A stretch of DNA of 64,000 bases. It comes from Callorhinus ursinus. Lineage: Eukaryota > Chordata > Mammalia > Carnivora > Otariidae. Where the stretch lies: positions 561,683-625,682 of the forward strand of contig NW_020312967.1 in the NCBI RefSeq assembly GCF_003265705.1, given 5' to 3'. Every line of letters begins with the position of its first letter. Within the stretch, counting starts at the first letter, position 1. Under the pieces are notes generated by a model. That model had not been told where the DNA came from. It did no database searches and was given only the letters and a program-made list of their open reading frames with translations. Made by a program: the position numbers and the translations under genes. Shown here one piece after another: positions 1 to 10,489 of this stretch.

Positions 1-1260
1 CCCTTCTTGAGCTCTTTCTCCTTCCAGCTCCTGATCAAGCAGCTGACCCATTACCACTGCCCACGTGTTCGTATAATATTCTATCCCCAGGCCACTACTT
101 TTTCCCAAAAAAGTGGATGACTGATTGCACTGTCCAAAACCCTTCCCATTAGACTCATCCCCCACTTAAAACTGATTTTCAGCATCATCCCCAAATGTGG
201 CTACGATGCAGTTTTCTGTTTTCATTTTGCACCCATATACTAAGCTAACCAGTCTATGTTCCAAGCTTGAAATTTTTAATCCTCCTTCGGCTGATTATAA
301 GAGAGCCCCAGAACAAGAAGGGCCAGTTCAATAGTAAAGGATGACAGGGGATCTGGCCATCTGTTTATGCTGCTTACTTTTGCCATTTTTCCCTGCTCAT
401 GCCCAAATATGGATATACCACTTTCATCATATAATAGATAGCTCTTGGGCTCGCTTGACCTTGTGTCTTGATGAGTCTGGTAGAACTCTGATCATGATTG
501 ACAGTTCTGATTTGCTTCTTTATCATCCACACTAGATTTCTTATGTTGTACAGATTAATACTTTTTTTGGTTGCCCATTGATCTTGCCCCTACAGATGCC
601 GTGTTTTATTACCCAATTCTATAGCTCTCTTCAGATTAGACTCCACTTACTGGAACCCATCCTTGCTGCTCACTGAAATAATTGTGCCCACCCTGTTTCT
701 GACAGTTGAGTTCTGCTGCCTGGCCTCTATCATATTGGCAATTCTATAATTTCCCATTGCTACTAGAGGGCCAGATTCTGTAATGCTATCTCCTCTCATC
801 AGCATTGGCCTACAAAGCAGAGCTTTTCAGTGATACTGGTGCCCTTTTAATGTGCACATGCCTTACTGCTTAGGCAAGTGAAGCATTGTCTGGCTCTGCC
901 CTTGAAATACAGTGATCTGGTGGGTTCTCTGTCTGGCCTAGTAGTATTTCTACTCAGAAGTCCATTTCTCACTTTCCATAGTCTGCCTTGGCAGCTTTGA
1001 CATTTCTGCTTCACTCAGTGTGGGTGGCTGCTTTTGCCACATTGTTCAGACCAACAAGTTATCATCTTCTCATCATGTAGTCCTTGCATGGTTTTAAGCC
1101 CTGTAGCACACAAGAGGTTTCCCCTATCCCTAAACTCCATGATTCAACTTACTGTCTTGTCGCCTTTGATCCAGCTCCCTAAAATCCAATCTTACACCAT
1201 ATTAACTCAGCCCTGCAACAACTTGAAGACATAGTGGTCCCAGCACTTCCATGGCCAGAT
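1..1260 (-). mobile_element. Probable ERVL/MaLR-type internal sequence, degraded
   Basis: Read on the minus strand this block resembles the internal part of an ancient ERVL or MaLR retrovirus-like element. It is a long, moderately GC stretch with codon-like texture but only short frames (under 70 codons) broken by many stops. No flanking LTR is visible inside the window, so it may continue to the left. The assignment is from recalled family texture and could be wrong. The alternative is ordinary unique sequence. Confidence 0.35.
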
Positions 1261-1380
1261 TATGTTGTGGCTTAAACTTAATACCTAAACTGTTTTTTGA
1301 CATTTATTGTTAATAGGGAAGACTTCTGAAATGATGTTGATTTTTTTTCTTTGTGGGCAACAAATTTTCCCTCCCAGAAG

Positions 1381-1520
1381 CTTGTAAATTTCATTCTCTC
1401 TCTCTTTTCCTCCACTCATTTGTTCCTTCCTCCCCCCGCCTTCTCCCTTCTCTGCTTCTCCCCCACTTCCCTCTCACCCTGCCTCTCTCCTCCCTCCCTT
1501 CTTTTCTCCTTTCTTTCAAT
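1381..1520. repeat. Pyrimidine-rich low-complexity tract
   Basis: A C/T-rich run with many CTCTCT and CCTCCC blocks. An 81-codon antisense frame rich in Arg, Glu and Gly crosses it, but that is a product of the purine/pyrimidine bias and not a gene. Confidence 0.8.
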
Positions 1521-1760
1521 TGAATAAATAATATATTATCATTGGAAAAATTTGAATGGTACCAAAAAGTACAAAATGAAACACAAGGATCCTCCTTACC
1601 ACTGGCCACAACAATGTGCTGGATCTCTTTCCTCAAAATTAAGTATTATTAATAATTTCTTGTGAATTCTGAAGGATATTTCTTCAGTGTAGCCTCTCTC
1701 AAGAGATATATACATATATATGTATTTATGCACAGATAAGATCATACTCTATAGTTCTAT

Positions 1761-1774
1761 AAAAACAATCAGGA
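1761..1774. repeat. L1 target-site duplication, left copy
   Basis: AAAAACAATCAGGA stands directly before the first L1 base. It matches 13 of 14 bases with the copy after the poly(A) tail at 5574-5587, as expected for target-primed reverse transcription at an A-rich cleavage site. Confidence 0.8.
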
Positions 1775-1782
1775 AGGGGCAG

Positions 1783-1797
1783 AGCAAGATGGCGGAG
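1783..1797 (+). promoter_or_regulatory. Putative YY1 site at the L1 5' end
   Basis: CAAGATGGCGG lies about ten bases inside the element. In primate L1 a YY1 site of the same core (AAGATGGCGG) at the same place positions transcription start. The sequence match is direct; function in this copy is inferred. Confidence 0.6.
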
Positions 1798-1979
1798 GAG
1801 TAGGAGACCTGGATTTCGTCTGGTCTCAGGAATTCAGCTGAATAGGGATCAAACCATTCTGAACACCTACGAACTCAGCAGGAGATCGAAGAAAATAATA
1901 GCAACAACTCTCTGAACAGAAAAGCGACCACTTACTGGAAGGCGGAGAAGTGAATCTGAGGAGATATTCAGGAGGATAG

Positions 1980-2560
1980 ACGGCGGGGGAGGGGGCCTCC
2001 GGCGGCTGCTTCTGGCAAGTGCTAGAGCCGCGGAGGACAAAATCGGAACTTTTAGAAGTCGGCTCCGCTGAGGGACGTCGCTCCAGTGGCTAAGCGGGGG
2101 TTGGAACCCTCGCGGGACAGTGTGGTCTCAGGACCCTCGGGGTCACAGAAAGACCGGGGGTGCCTGAGTGCGGCAGAGCTCCCAGGGATCGGAGCGGGGA
2201 AGCCGGCTGCAGAGACGGAGCCGAGGCGCGGGCTCTCAGCTCGGGGTTGCCATAAACTGTGATCGGTGACAGTCGGGCTACTGCTCCTCCAGCAGGGACC
2301 CAACAAGTGGCAGAGCCGGGGAGACTCCCCTTCCTCCCTCGGGGAGGAGTGGCGCGGGAGCGCACCGCAGGGATCTGCTGGGTTTGAGACTCCACACAGG
2401 GTCGGGTGCCAGAGATAGAAACGCTCGGTCACAGGCCGGGTGAGCACGGAGTGCGGCCGGAGACCGGGGAGACGGGAGTGACTAACTGCTTTTCTTTGGG
2501 GGCACACTGAGGAGCGGGGCCCCAAGTTCTCGGCTCCTCTGGGCGGAGATTGGGAGGCCA
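1980..2560 (+). promoter_or_regulatory. CpG-rich L1 5' UTR promoter region
   Basis: This is the most GC- and CpG-rich part of the window (many CGG, GCG and CGC blocks), in sharp contrast to the AT-rich flanks. It is the internal pol II promoter region of the L1 and a likely DNA-methylation target. The retained CpGs suggest the insertion is not very old. Confidence 0.65.
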
Positions 2561-2879
2561 CCATTTTCACTCTCGTCCTCCAAAGCTGTGTGGGAAGCTC
2601 GCAGGGAACAAAAATTCCCGAGGGCCAACCCGAGCAGATTACTTAGCCCGGACCCGGCAAGGGCAGGGCAATTCCGCCTCCGGCAAAGACATTTGGGAAC
2701 CACGGCAACAGGCCCCTCTCCCAGGAGATCAGCAAGAACTGCCAGCCAACACCAAGCATTTACCGATCAAGGAGAATGGCAGAACTCCAGAGCTAGGGGA
2801 ATACCGCACATAGAATGCATGGCTTTTTTACCATGATTCTTTAGTCTTTCAAAGTTAGTTTTTTTAACTTTTTTTAAAA

Positions 2880-3380
2880 TTTTTCTTTTTCCCTTTTTCA
2901 ACCAACATCTTATCAATCCCTTTTTTAAAAAACATTTTTATTTTTCATTTTTAGAGTCATATTCTATCCCTTCATAATAGTTGCTCTTATTTTTGGCATA
3001 TATATATATATATGTTTTTCTCTCTTTAAAATTTTGAGATAGTTTCTTCTAACAGATCAAAATATACCCTAAATCTCTAGTGTATGGCTTTATTCTAGTC
3101 TCCTGCCTGACCACCTTCTCTCCCTTTTTTTCTTTTTTTTTTTTTTAAGTCCTCTTCTTTCTTTTCTCAAACAACTTCTTATTTTATCAATTCCTTTTAT
3201 AAAATTTTTTATAATTTTCATCTTTACAGTCATATTCCATCCCTTCATCATATCAACCCTTATTTTTGTATATATATAAGTTTTTCTTTCTTTAAAATTT
3301 TGGGAGGCACTTTCTTCTAACAGACCAAAATACACCCAAAATCTAGTGTGTGCCACTGATCTATACACCACCCTGATCAT
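2880..3380 (+). repeat. Two tandem ~270-bp T-rich units in the L1 5' UTR
   Basis: Unit A (about 2880-3110) and unit B (about 3150-3380) share ordered anchors: ACAWCTTMT...TATCAAT, GTCATATTCYATCCCTTCAT, a TATATA run followed by GTTTTTCT and TTTAAAATTTTG, TTCTTCTAACAGAYCAAAATA and ATCTAGTGT. The offset is 268-273 bases throughout. Both are interrupted by poly-T runs. Confidence 0.8.
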
Positions 3381-3597
3381 ATTTGATCATATTCTGTTTT
3401 CCTTGTTTTGTTCTCTTTTGTTTGTTTTGATCTTTTTCTTTTTCTTTTTCTTTTTTTTTCTTTTTCTTTTTCCTTCCTTCCCTTTCTCTTTCCCTGGTTT
3501 CAGGTCTTTTCTGATTTGTTTAGAGCATATTTTCTGGGGACTTTGTTACCCTGTTAGCATTTTGTTCTCTCATTCATCTATTCTCCTCTGGACAAAA

Positions 3598-4492
3598 TGA
3601 CAAGATGGAAAAAATCACCTTAACAAAAAGAACAAGAGGCACTACCAACTGCCAGGGACCTACTCAATACGGACATTAGTATGATGTCGGAACTAGAGTT
3701 CAGAATGATGATTTTAAGGATACTAGCTGGGCTTGAAAAAAGCATGGAGGTTATTAGAGAAACCCTTTCTGGAGAAATAAAAGAATTAAAATATAACCAA
3801 GTCGAAATCAAAAAGGCTATTAATGAGGTGAAATAAAAAATGGGAGCACTAACTACTAAATAAATGAGGCAGAAGAGAGAATTAGTAATATAAAAGACCA
3901 AATGATGGAAAATAAAGAAGCTGAGAAAAAGAGAGATAAACAACTACTGGACCACGAGGGCAGAATTCGAGAAATAAGTGATACCTTAAGATGAAACAAC
4001 ATTAGAATAATTGGGATCCCAGAAGAAGAAGAAAGTGAGAGAAGAGCAGGAGGTATATTGGAGCAAAATATAGCAGAGAACTTCCCTAATTTGGGGAAGG
4101 AAACAGGCATCAAAATCCAGGAGGCACAGAGAACCCCTCTCAAAATCAATAAAAATAGGTCAACACCCCGACATCTAATAGTAAAACTTACGAGTCTCAG
4201 AGACAAAGAGAAAATCCTGAAAGCAGCTTGGGACAAGAGATCTGTAACCTACAATGGTAAAAATATTAGACTGGCAACAGACCTATCCACAGAGACCTGG
4301 CAGGCCAGAAAGGACTGGCATGATATCTTCAGAGCACTAAACGAGAAAAATATGCAGCCAAGAATACTATATCCAGCTAGGGTGTCATCGAAAGTAGAAG
4401 GAGAGATAAAAAGCTTCCAGGACAAACAAAAACTAAAGGAATTTGCAAACACGAAACCAGCCCTACAAGAAATATTGAAAGGGGTCCTCTAA
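3598..4492 (+). pseudogene. L1 ORF1 (RNA-binding nucleic-acid chaperone), broken
   Basis: L1 ORF1p normally forms trimers through an N-terminal coiled coil and binds L1 RNA through an RRM and a C-terminal domain. Here the N-terminal and coiled-coil part is disrupted by in-frame TAA codons at 3834 and 3861, a frame change near there, and a TGA at 3992. From 3995 the frame is open to TAA at 4490. That stretch has the conserved blocks NFPNLGKE, RTPLKINKNRSTPRH, REKILKAA-like DKEKILKAA, TETWQARK and QPRILYPA, typical of the RRM/CTD. No functional protein is expected. It lies about 80 bases upstream of ORF2, as usual. Confidence 0.9.
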
Positions 4493-4573
4493 GCAAAGAG
4501 AGAGCCTAAAAGTAACATAGACCAGAAAGGAACACAACCAATATACAGTAACAGTCACCTTACAGGCAATACA

Positions 4574-5252
4574 ATGGCACTAAATTCATATCTTTCAATA
4601 GTTACCATGAATGTAAATGGGCTAAATGCCCCAATCAAAAGACACAGGCTATCAGATTGGATTAAAAAACAAGACCCATTGATATGCTGTGGGCAAGAGA
4701 CTCATTTTAGACCCAAAGACACCCCCAGATTGAAAGTGAGGGGGTGGAAAACCATTTACCATGCTCATGGACACCAAAAGAAAGCTGGGGTGGCAATCCT
4801 GATATCAGACAAATTAGATTTTAAACCAAAGACTGTAATAAGAGATGAGGAACGACACTATATCCTACTTAAAGGGTCTATCCAACAAGAAGATCTAACA
4901 ATCGTAAATATCTATGCCCCTAACATGGGAGCAGCCATATAAGGCAATTAATAACAAAAGCAAAGAAACACATCGACAACAATACAATAATAGTGGGGGA
5001 CTTTAACACCCCCCTGACTGAAATGGACAGATCATCTAAGCAAAAGATCAACAAGGAAATAAAGACTTTAAATGACACACTGGACCAAATGGACTTCACA
5101 GACATGTTCAGAACATTCCATCCCAAAGCAACAGAATACACATTCTTCTCTAGTGCCCATGGAACATTCTCCAGAATTGATCACATCCTAGGTCACAAAT
5201 CTGGTCTCAACTGGTACCAAAAGATTGGGATTATTCCCTGCATATTTTCAGA
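4574..5252 (+). pseudogene. L1 ORF2 endonuclease fragment, frameshifted and truncated
   Basis: This is the N-terminal APE-type endonuclease of L1 ORF2, which nicks target DNA for reverse transcription. The ATG at 4574 opens a 122-codon frame with the MNVNGLNAP block and the QETHF motif, whose Glu is catalytic (residue 42). A small deletion around 4935 (within the block following NIYAPN) breaks the frame. The rest continues in another frame from about 4990 with GDFNT (Asp and Asn of the active site) and SRIDHIL (terminal Asp-His pair). Homology stops after IIPCIFS at about 5252, where 3' UTR purine tract begins, so the reverse transcriptase and C-terminal domains are absent. Confidence 0.92.
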
Positions 5253-5340
5253 GGAGAAGGAGAAGGAAGAGGAGGGGGTGGGGGATGGGGAGGAGGAGGA
5301 GAAGGAGAAAGGAGAAGAAGAAGTAAGTGGGAGGGGAAGA
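5253..5340 (+). repeat. L1 3' UTR polypurine tract
   Basis: A GGAGAAGGA-rich purine run joined directly to endonuclease-coding sequence. It matches in reverse the pyrimidine tract near 42250-42278 of the minus-strand L1, which identifies it as part of the 3' UTR. Confidence 0.8.
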
Positions 5341-5573
5341 ATGAAGGGGGGAAATTGGAGGGGGAGACGAACCATGAGAGACGATGGCCTCTGATAAACA
5401 AACAGAGAGATCTAGAGGGGAAGGGGAGGATGGGTTAGCCTGGTGATGGGTATTAAAGAGGGCACATTCTGCATGGAGCACTGGGTGTTATATACAAACA
5501 ATGAATCATGGAACACTACATCAAAAACTAATGATGTAATGTATGGTGATTAACATAAAAAATTTAAAAAAAT

Positions 5574-5587
5574 AAAAAAAATCAGGA
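5574..5587. repeat. L1 target-site duplication, right copy
   Basis: AAAAAAAATCAGGA follows the L1 A-rich tail and pairs with 1761-1774. The boundary within the A-run is approximate. Confidence 0.75.
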
Positions 5588-5708
5588 TATTTTATGTTCT
5601 TATTTCCATGTGATTATATTTCCCAATGCTAGCTTCACTTATTCTATAACTGAGTAATAATAACCTATGTATTATACAAGGACTTGAGGGCAAAAGAAAT
5701 GATTTTAT

Positions 5709-5946
5709 GAAAATACTCCAGGGGCACCTTGGTGGCTCAGTCGGTTAAGCGTCTGCCTTATGCTCAGGTCATGATCCTAGGGGCCTGGGGTCAAGCCCCA
5801 CATCAGCACTCCCTCCTCAGCAGGCAATCTGCTTCTCCCTCTTTCTCTGCCCCTCCCCCTCCACTCATGCTCTGTCTCTGGCTTTCTCTCTCAAATAAAT
5901 AAATAAATAAATAAAATCTTAAAAAAAAAAAAAAGAAAATACTCCA
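5709..5946 (+). mobile_element. SINEC (tRNA-Lys CAN-SINE) with perfect TSDs
   Basis: The body at 5721-5934 begins GGGGCACCTTGGTGGCTCAG, carries GGTTAAGCGTCTGCC (tRNA-derived A-box region) and GGTCATGATCC, then a CT-rich tract, (AAAT)n and poly(A). It is flanked by identical GAAAATACTCCA copies at 5709-5720 and 5935-5946. Non-coding pol III retrotransposon, mobilised in trans by L1. Confidence 0.95.
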
Positions 5947-6750
5947 AAGAGCTGAGATCTAGGTTCCTAAGTTAACTGGACAACTAATATTTTTGGTGTT
6001 TTTTCAACCATGTTAATGATGGCTGAATGAAGTTCTCTAATAAAGGTAGATGACTATTAACTATAGTCCCAAGTGTTGGATATTCAAATGCAGAGAATAT
6101 GTCTATATAGATGAGTGCCATCGTACCTTTAGGCATATGACTCACCCACAGAACTAATGGTTTTCTTTATTCTATCACATTTCAATCTTGCCTTCCTCTT
6201 CTAGTCTAGCTTAATCATTGGGCCTGTTGATATTCTTAGGACTTCTGTGTTGTATTTGACATTTTTCTTTCCCTGTTATACTTTTCATTGGTCTGTCTGT
6301 TTCAAGTTATGTATATTTGATTTTTATTTAAGTTTAGGATCAGATCATTCTTTTTTATCTTAGAGTCTTACAATAGCTTCAGTTTGCTCTTTGCCTTTCT
6401 TTTCTATTTTTAACAGGACTTTTCCCTTGGCCTCACAGCATTATTATTAAAAATTATTTTCTTTTTTCAATTTGTTGTTTAATCTGTTATCCAATTTTGA
6501 TATGTTCTGAGGAAGAAAACATGAATATTTTGTTTGTTTTTAGTTATACGTAATGCCAGCTAGGCCCTGGCAACTTGTTCCTGTGGCTAAAGTTAAAATG
6601 TCTTCTGCCAAGTGTCACTAACAATATATCCTGGCACCAGAGGGCATGAGTGGGTATAGCGTTATGTCTAGTTCATTCATTCATCTAGAAAATTTTAAAT
6701 GATGACTTCTGTATGTGAGATACTGAAGAATTCTAGGAAGTATTTGTGTT
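5947..6750. other. No recognised feature
   Basis: AT-rich sequence with only short random frames. I recognise no repeat family or gene in it. Confidence 0.5.
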
Positions 6751-7130
6751 AAGGGTTACCAAGACTACTACCAGATTTGACGACTTGCTAGGAGGACTCA
6801 TAGGACTCAGAAGTTATTATATGAAAGGTTATGGTTTATTACAGTGAAAGGATTCAGAGGAAAGTCAGCGAAGTGAAAAGGCACGTGGGGCAAAGTCCAG
6901 AGGAACCCATGCAAGTAAGAGTGATATGTATGTGTATACAGCACAGTACAACATGCGGCTGCTGTGCTTTATATACTATATACACTATGTATTGTAGGCA
7001 GGGACCTTTTCAGCATTTGGTCACCAAAGGTTATACTTATACTGTGATAAGTCTGCCAGGAGTTAATACACAGGGTTTGATGGCCCAGCAGAGAGTGATT
7101 CCTGGAAACTCCTTCCCACATGATAACTTA
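6750..7130 (-). mobile_element. LTR-like remnant, family uncertain
   Basis: The stretch from GGGTTACCAAGACTACTACC through GGTTTATTACAGTGAAAGGATTC and GGGGCAAAGTCCAGAGGAA has the look of an old ERVL-class solo LTR in reverse; TTTATT near 6834 would be a reversed AATAAA. The following sequence to 7430 may belong to it. I cannot name the subfamily. Confidence 0.4.
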
Positions 7131-7687
7131 TGTAGTAGATACAACCTGAAAAGTAAGAATTGAAAGATATCTGCATATTGCTAGAGTTCCATTCCGTTGT
7201 CAACAACTGCTCCTGCTCATCATCATAACATACCACCCGAATGCATCCCATGGTGGTGCCACTCAGTCTTGTAGCTTTCCATCCAGCATTGTCAGGTTTC
7301 AAAAGTGGAGGCGATCTTGGCAAACATACAGCTCCACTCTCTCAGGCATTTGGTCTCATTGTGCTAAGAGACAAATTTATTCTCTTGCCCTGCGCCTCTC
7401 TCAAGGGAACAATGTAACGTATTTTTTGCATTGCATAACCCATTTTTTTCCTTCTTTTAGTTTCAGTTGCTATTTCGCTTTCTCTCAATTTGTCCTTCAT
7501 TTTACCTCAAACTTTTCCATCTTTGGAAGGGGTGTCCGATTCAGCTGTGGTGCTGGCCCAGGTTGCCAACAGCAATATGAGTCCAGCAAGTGCTTCTCTT
7601 TCAGCCCTTCCCTTTATCTAGGGCACAGAGAAGCAGAACAGGTGAGCCATCTAGGCCAGCTCAAGCACTGGCAATCCCTGTCTCGCA

Positions 7688-7880
7688 AAGAACCACATAT
7701 TGGATGATTCTATTTATGTGAAATTTCCAGATTAGGTAATCTCATAAAGACAGAAAGTAGATTGGTAGTTGTCTAGGGCTGAGGAGGTTGGGGGATGATG
7801 AGGAATGGCTGCCACTGAGAATGGGGTTTCTTTGTGGGGTGATGAAAATGTTCTAAAATTGATTGAGGTGATGGTTTCCT
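7688..7880 (+). mobile_element. L1M 3' end fragment
   Basis: GACAGAAAGTAGATTGGTAG...GGGGTTTCTTTGTGGGGTGATGAAAATGTTC...GGTGATGG matches the well-known 3' portion of ancient mammalian L1M elements. Short, diverged, non-coding. Confidence 0.75.
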
Positions 7881-8720
7881 TTGTCGCTTGTGCTTTTGAT
7901 GTTGTGTTTAAGAAACTATTGACTAATTCAAGGATATGGAGATTTTTGCCTAATGGGTTTTTTTTTTCCTAAGAATTTTATTCTTTTAGTTCCTACATTC
8001 AGATCTTCAGTTTCATTTTCAGTTCTTATATATGGTGTGATGTAACATTTTTCTTTTGCGTGTAAATATGCAGCTGTGTCGGTACTGTTTGTTGAAAAGA
8101 TTTAATTGTCTTGGTACGCTTGTTGAAAATCCATTGACTTTGAGATCAATTTGAGGAGTATTGCTATCTTAAGACTATTGAGTCTTTTGATCCATGAATG
8201 TGAGATATCTTTACATTTATTAGGTCTTCTTTAATTTTTTTTCAATAGTGCTTTAGTTTTCAGAGTGTAAGTTTTGCACCACTTTTGTTAAATCACTGAT
8301 TATCTTTTTCTTGTTGTTTTCCAAAAAATTGTATTTTTGTGATTCTTTTTATTGTTTCTTGTCCTATTGCATTATTTCTTCTGTCTCCATTAATTTTTCT
8401 CTATTTCTTTCTTTAGGTTTACTTTCTTTCCTTCCAATTTCTTGTGTTGGGAAGTAAGAAAATTTTTAATTTTCCTTGCTTACTAATATGTGATATCAAG
8501 ATTGTAAATGTTCTGCTAACTACAACTTTACCTCCATCCCACAAATTTCGATATTGTTCCCATCGTCGTTCAGTTCTATGTGTCCCCTATGACTTATTTT
8601 GTCACATCCTTGCAAGTTTTTATTTCAATGACAGTATTCTCACAATGGTTCCATCTCAAGCCTAGTACTTCCTTTTTCATATTGTTCTAACCTTCCCTTA
8701 TTTTTTTTCCATATCTCTTT
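7881..8720 (-). mobile_element. L1M ORF2-derived fragments, reverse orientation
   Basis: T-rich sequence typical of L1 ORF2 read backwards: TTGTTGAAAATCCATTGAC, GAGTCTTTTGATCCATGAA, CCTCCATCCCACAAATTTCGATATTG. It is heavily decayed with no long frame. Together with 7688-7880 it may be two separate old insertions. Confidence 0.6.
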
Positions 8721-8989
8721 TATCTACCTATATATCTTTATAATCACTTTCCAATCATTCTTTTATTTCAAGTACTGGAGGGTTCTTAGTTTTGTGTTTC
8801 TGTTTTCTGTAAGCATGTTCCCTCACCATGCTTACTTGGTAGCTTTTAATTTTTTTTAATGATAACTGTTCTTTAGGTACGGTTACAAGTCTGGTGGAAT
8901 CTCGTGAGCGCTGAGACACAGAAGGGTTTCTCCAGAGAAGGTTGGTCTTGCTTTTGTCAGGACTGAAGAAATTCAAATGGCCCTGGACG

Positions 8990-9590
8990 AAGTCTTATGT
9001 TCATGTTACAGTTACAGTTTGTGTTTTACAGAGCAAATGAGTATTGTGCATTCAAACTCCATTCCCAAGCTAGAAATAGGCTTTGGGTTTTTTTATTAAT
9101 CCCTGATGATTTTTCTTCATTCCATTGCTAAAATAAATAGCCAGAGTTTTTTGGTTTTGGGGGGTTGTTTTTTGCTCCTGTTGCTGCTGCTGCTGCAGGC
9201 TAGTAGTCAGGGAGAATTTTTGTATCTCCCCTCTTACATGATGTTTAAAGATTAGATATAATTTATAGTTATAACTCTTCATTTGAGGAAGAGAGAAGCT
9301 AAAGCATAAGGATGTTTACCAAATTCTTGTTAGCCCTGTCTACCTGCCTCTCCCTCAGGAATTTCAAAGTCATGCATTCGAAAACCAGGTTTATCACATT
9401 TTTTCTCTCCAAACGAATCCCTCTTTCTGTATTTCCTGTCCCATTTAAGATGCTTACAGTCTTCCTAGTCCTCAAATGAGCAAGTTCTTCTTGCTGTTTC
9501 TCCTGCATCAGCTGCACAGCACACCATCAGTGCTGCCTTTAAATGGCTCCCTCCTGTGCCCGTCCCTAATTCCATGATCCCTGTCCCAGT
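8990..9590. other. Unique sequence with a short CTG run
   Basis: No repeat family recognised. A run of about five CTG/CAG units at about 9181-9198 gives a short poly-Gln stretch in a 70-codon antisense frame that is not a credible gene. Confidence 0.5.
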
Positions 9591-10210
9591 TTACATCCTC
9601 CTTACTTCTCACCTGGGTGATTGCAGTATCTTCCCAAGTAACCACTCTGCATTCATATTTTCCCTCAGACTGTCTTCCTGTGTTATTTAAGACAGAGATA
9701 TGATCATATCATTAGCTTGCTTCCAAACAAATTTGGCAGCTCCCCATTGCCTAAAGAGTCAAGTAGATACGCATTTTATTTTTTCCAACTTCTTTCCTTC
9801 TCATTGCCCACTACCTCTCTTATACTGCAGTGAAACCAATCTGTTGGATCTTCCCAGGATACCCCACATGTAATGTTTTTCCTTTGCCAGGATTACCTCC
9901 TTCAGTCCATGGGTGGCTTCTACTAATTATTTAAGGCCCAAATCTAGTGCGGTTGCTTCTGTATCCCTTCCCTGAAATAGAATTAGAACTAATCACTTTC
10001 TTCTTTATGTTTCCACTCACTTCTCTTATGCTTCCATTTCAGCAGTATCTTATTATAGCATAGACTTTTACGTGTCTGTTTTGCCCTTTCGACTGTGAGC
10101 TCCTGCAGAGTAGAGACCGTTTTTCATTCATCTTTATCATCCCTTTGCCTAGCTAGTATGTTGCCTAGAACACAACAGATGCTCAATAAATGTTTTTACT
10201 AAATTAATGA
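9590..10210 (+). mobile_element. L2 (LINE-2) 3' part
   Basis: The end of the block (CTGTGAGCTCCTGCAGAGTAG, GTTGCCTAGAACACAACAGATGCTCAATAAATG) is the diagnostic L2 3' end. The upstream part (CTCCCCATTGCCTAAAG, CTTTGCCAGGATTACCTCCTTC) matches decayed L2 ORF2 C-terminal sequence. Non-functional. Confidence 0.85.
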
Positions 10211-10489
10211 AATAATGAAGCTTTATTATTATATCAAAATAGCAACAGGAAAATGTTTTCAATTTTAGATAATATGTATCTTCTCATCTGGTACCTGCTG
10301 CACAGACCAAGAATTCAGTAGGGGACCCAATTCTAAATGATACCTGCTGCTATGGAAGCAAAATTAGATTCTTTGAACATTATTATCCTCTTCCTTAAAA
10401 TACAGCTAGAAATTCCTGGCTCTCAGTTGCTATAGAACCAGATAAGCAAATGTAACCAGCAAATTATTTATGTTAACTAATATTGGTAG

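Larger units (their letters stand above)
1775..5573 (+). mobile_element. Carnivore L1, 5'-complete, internally deleted
   Basis: A LINE-1 that keeps its very 5' end (AGGGGCAGAGCAAGATGGCGG-like start), a CpG-rich 5' UTR, a damaged ORF1 (about 3598-4492), the endonuclease part of ORF2 (4574 to about 5250) and the terminal 3' UTR (about 5253-5550) with an A-rich tail. Reverse transcriptase, the cysteine-rich C-terminus and the proximal 3' UTR are missing: the frame passes straight from endonuclease sequence into the polypurine tract of the 3' UTR near 5252. Matching 14-bp duplications on both sides show it as one insertion. It cannot move by itself, since both ORFs are broken. Confidence 0.93.

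Noticed and set aside
1391..1636. Arg/Glu-rich 81-codon minus frame
   Set aside because: Product of the pyrimidine-rich tract; no evidence of coding.
5235..5265. L1 internal deletion as a spliced L1 RNA
   Set aside because: No GT-type donor is expected at the ORF2 side of the junction (the coding sequence after TTTTCAGA does not begin with GT in L1), so splicing is not supported. Simple or microhomology-mediated deletion is more likely.
4993..5394. 133-codon frame ending in Glu/Lys/Gly-rich sequence
   Set aside because: The first part is L1 endonuclease and the rest is the L1 3' UTR purine tract read in frame by accident of the internal deletion. Not a novel fusion gene.
5721..5760. tRNA-Lys gene from the SINE head
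   Set aside because: Only tRNA-derived SINE sequence with a CT tract and poly(A) tail; it does not fold as an intact tRNA gene.
9070..9282. 70-codon minus frame with poly-Gln
   Set aside because: The Gln run comes from a short CTG repeat; no domain, no splice context.
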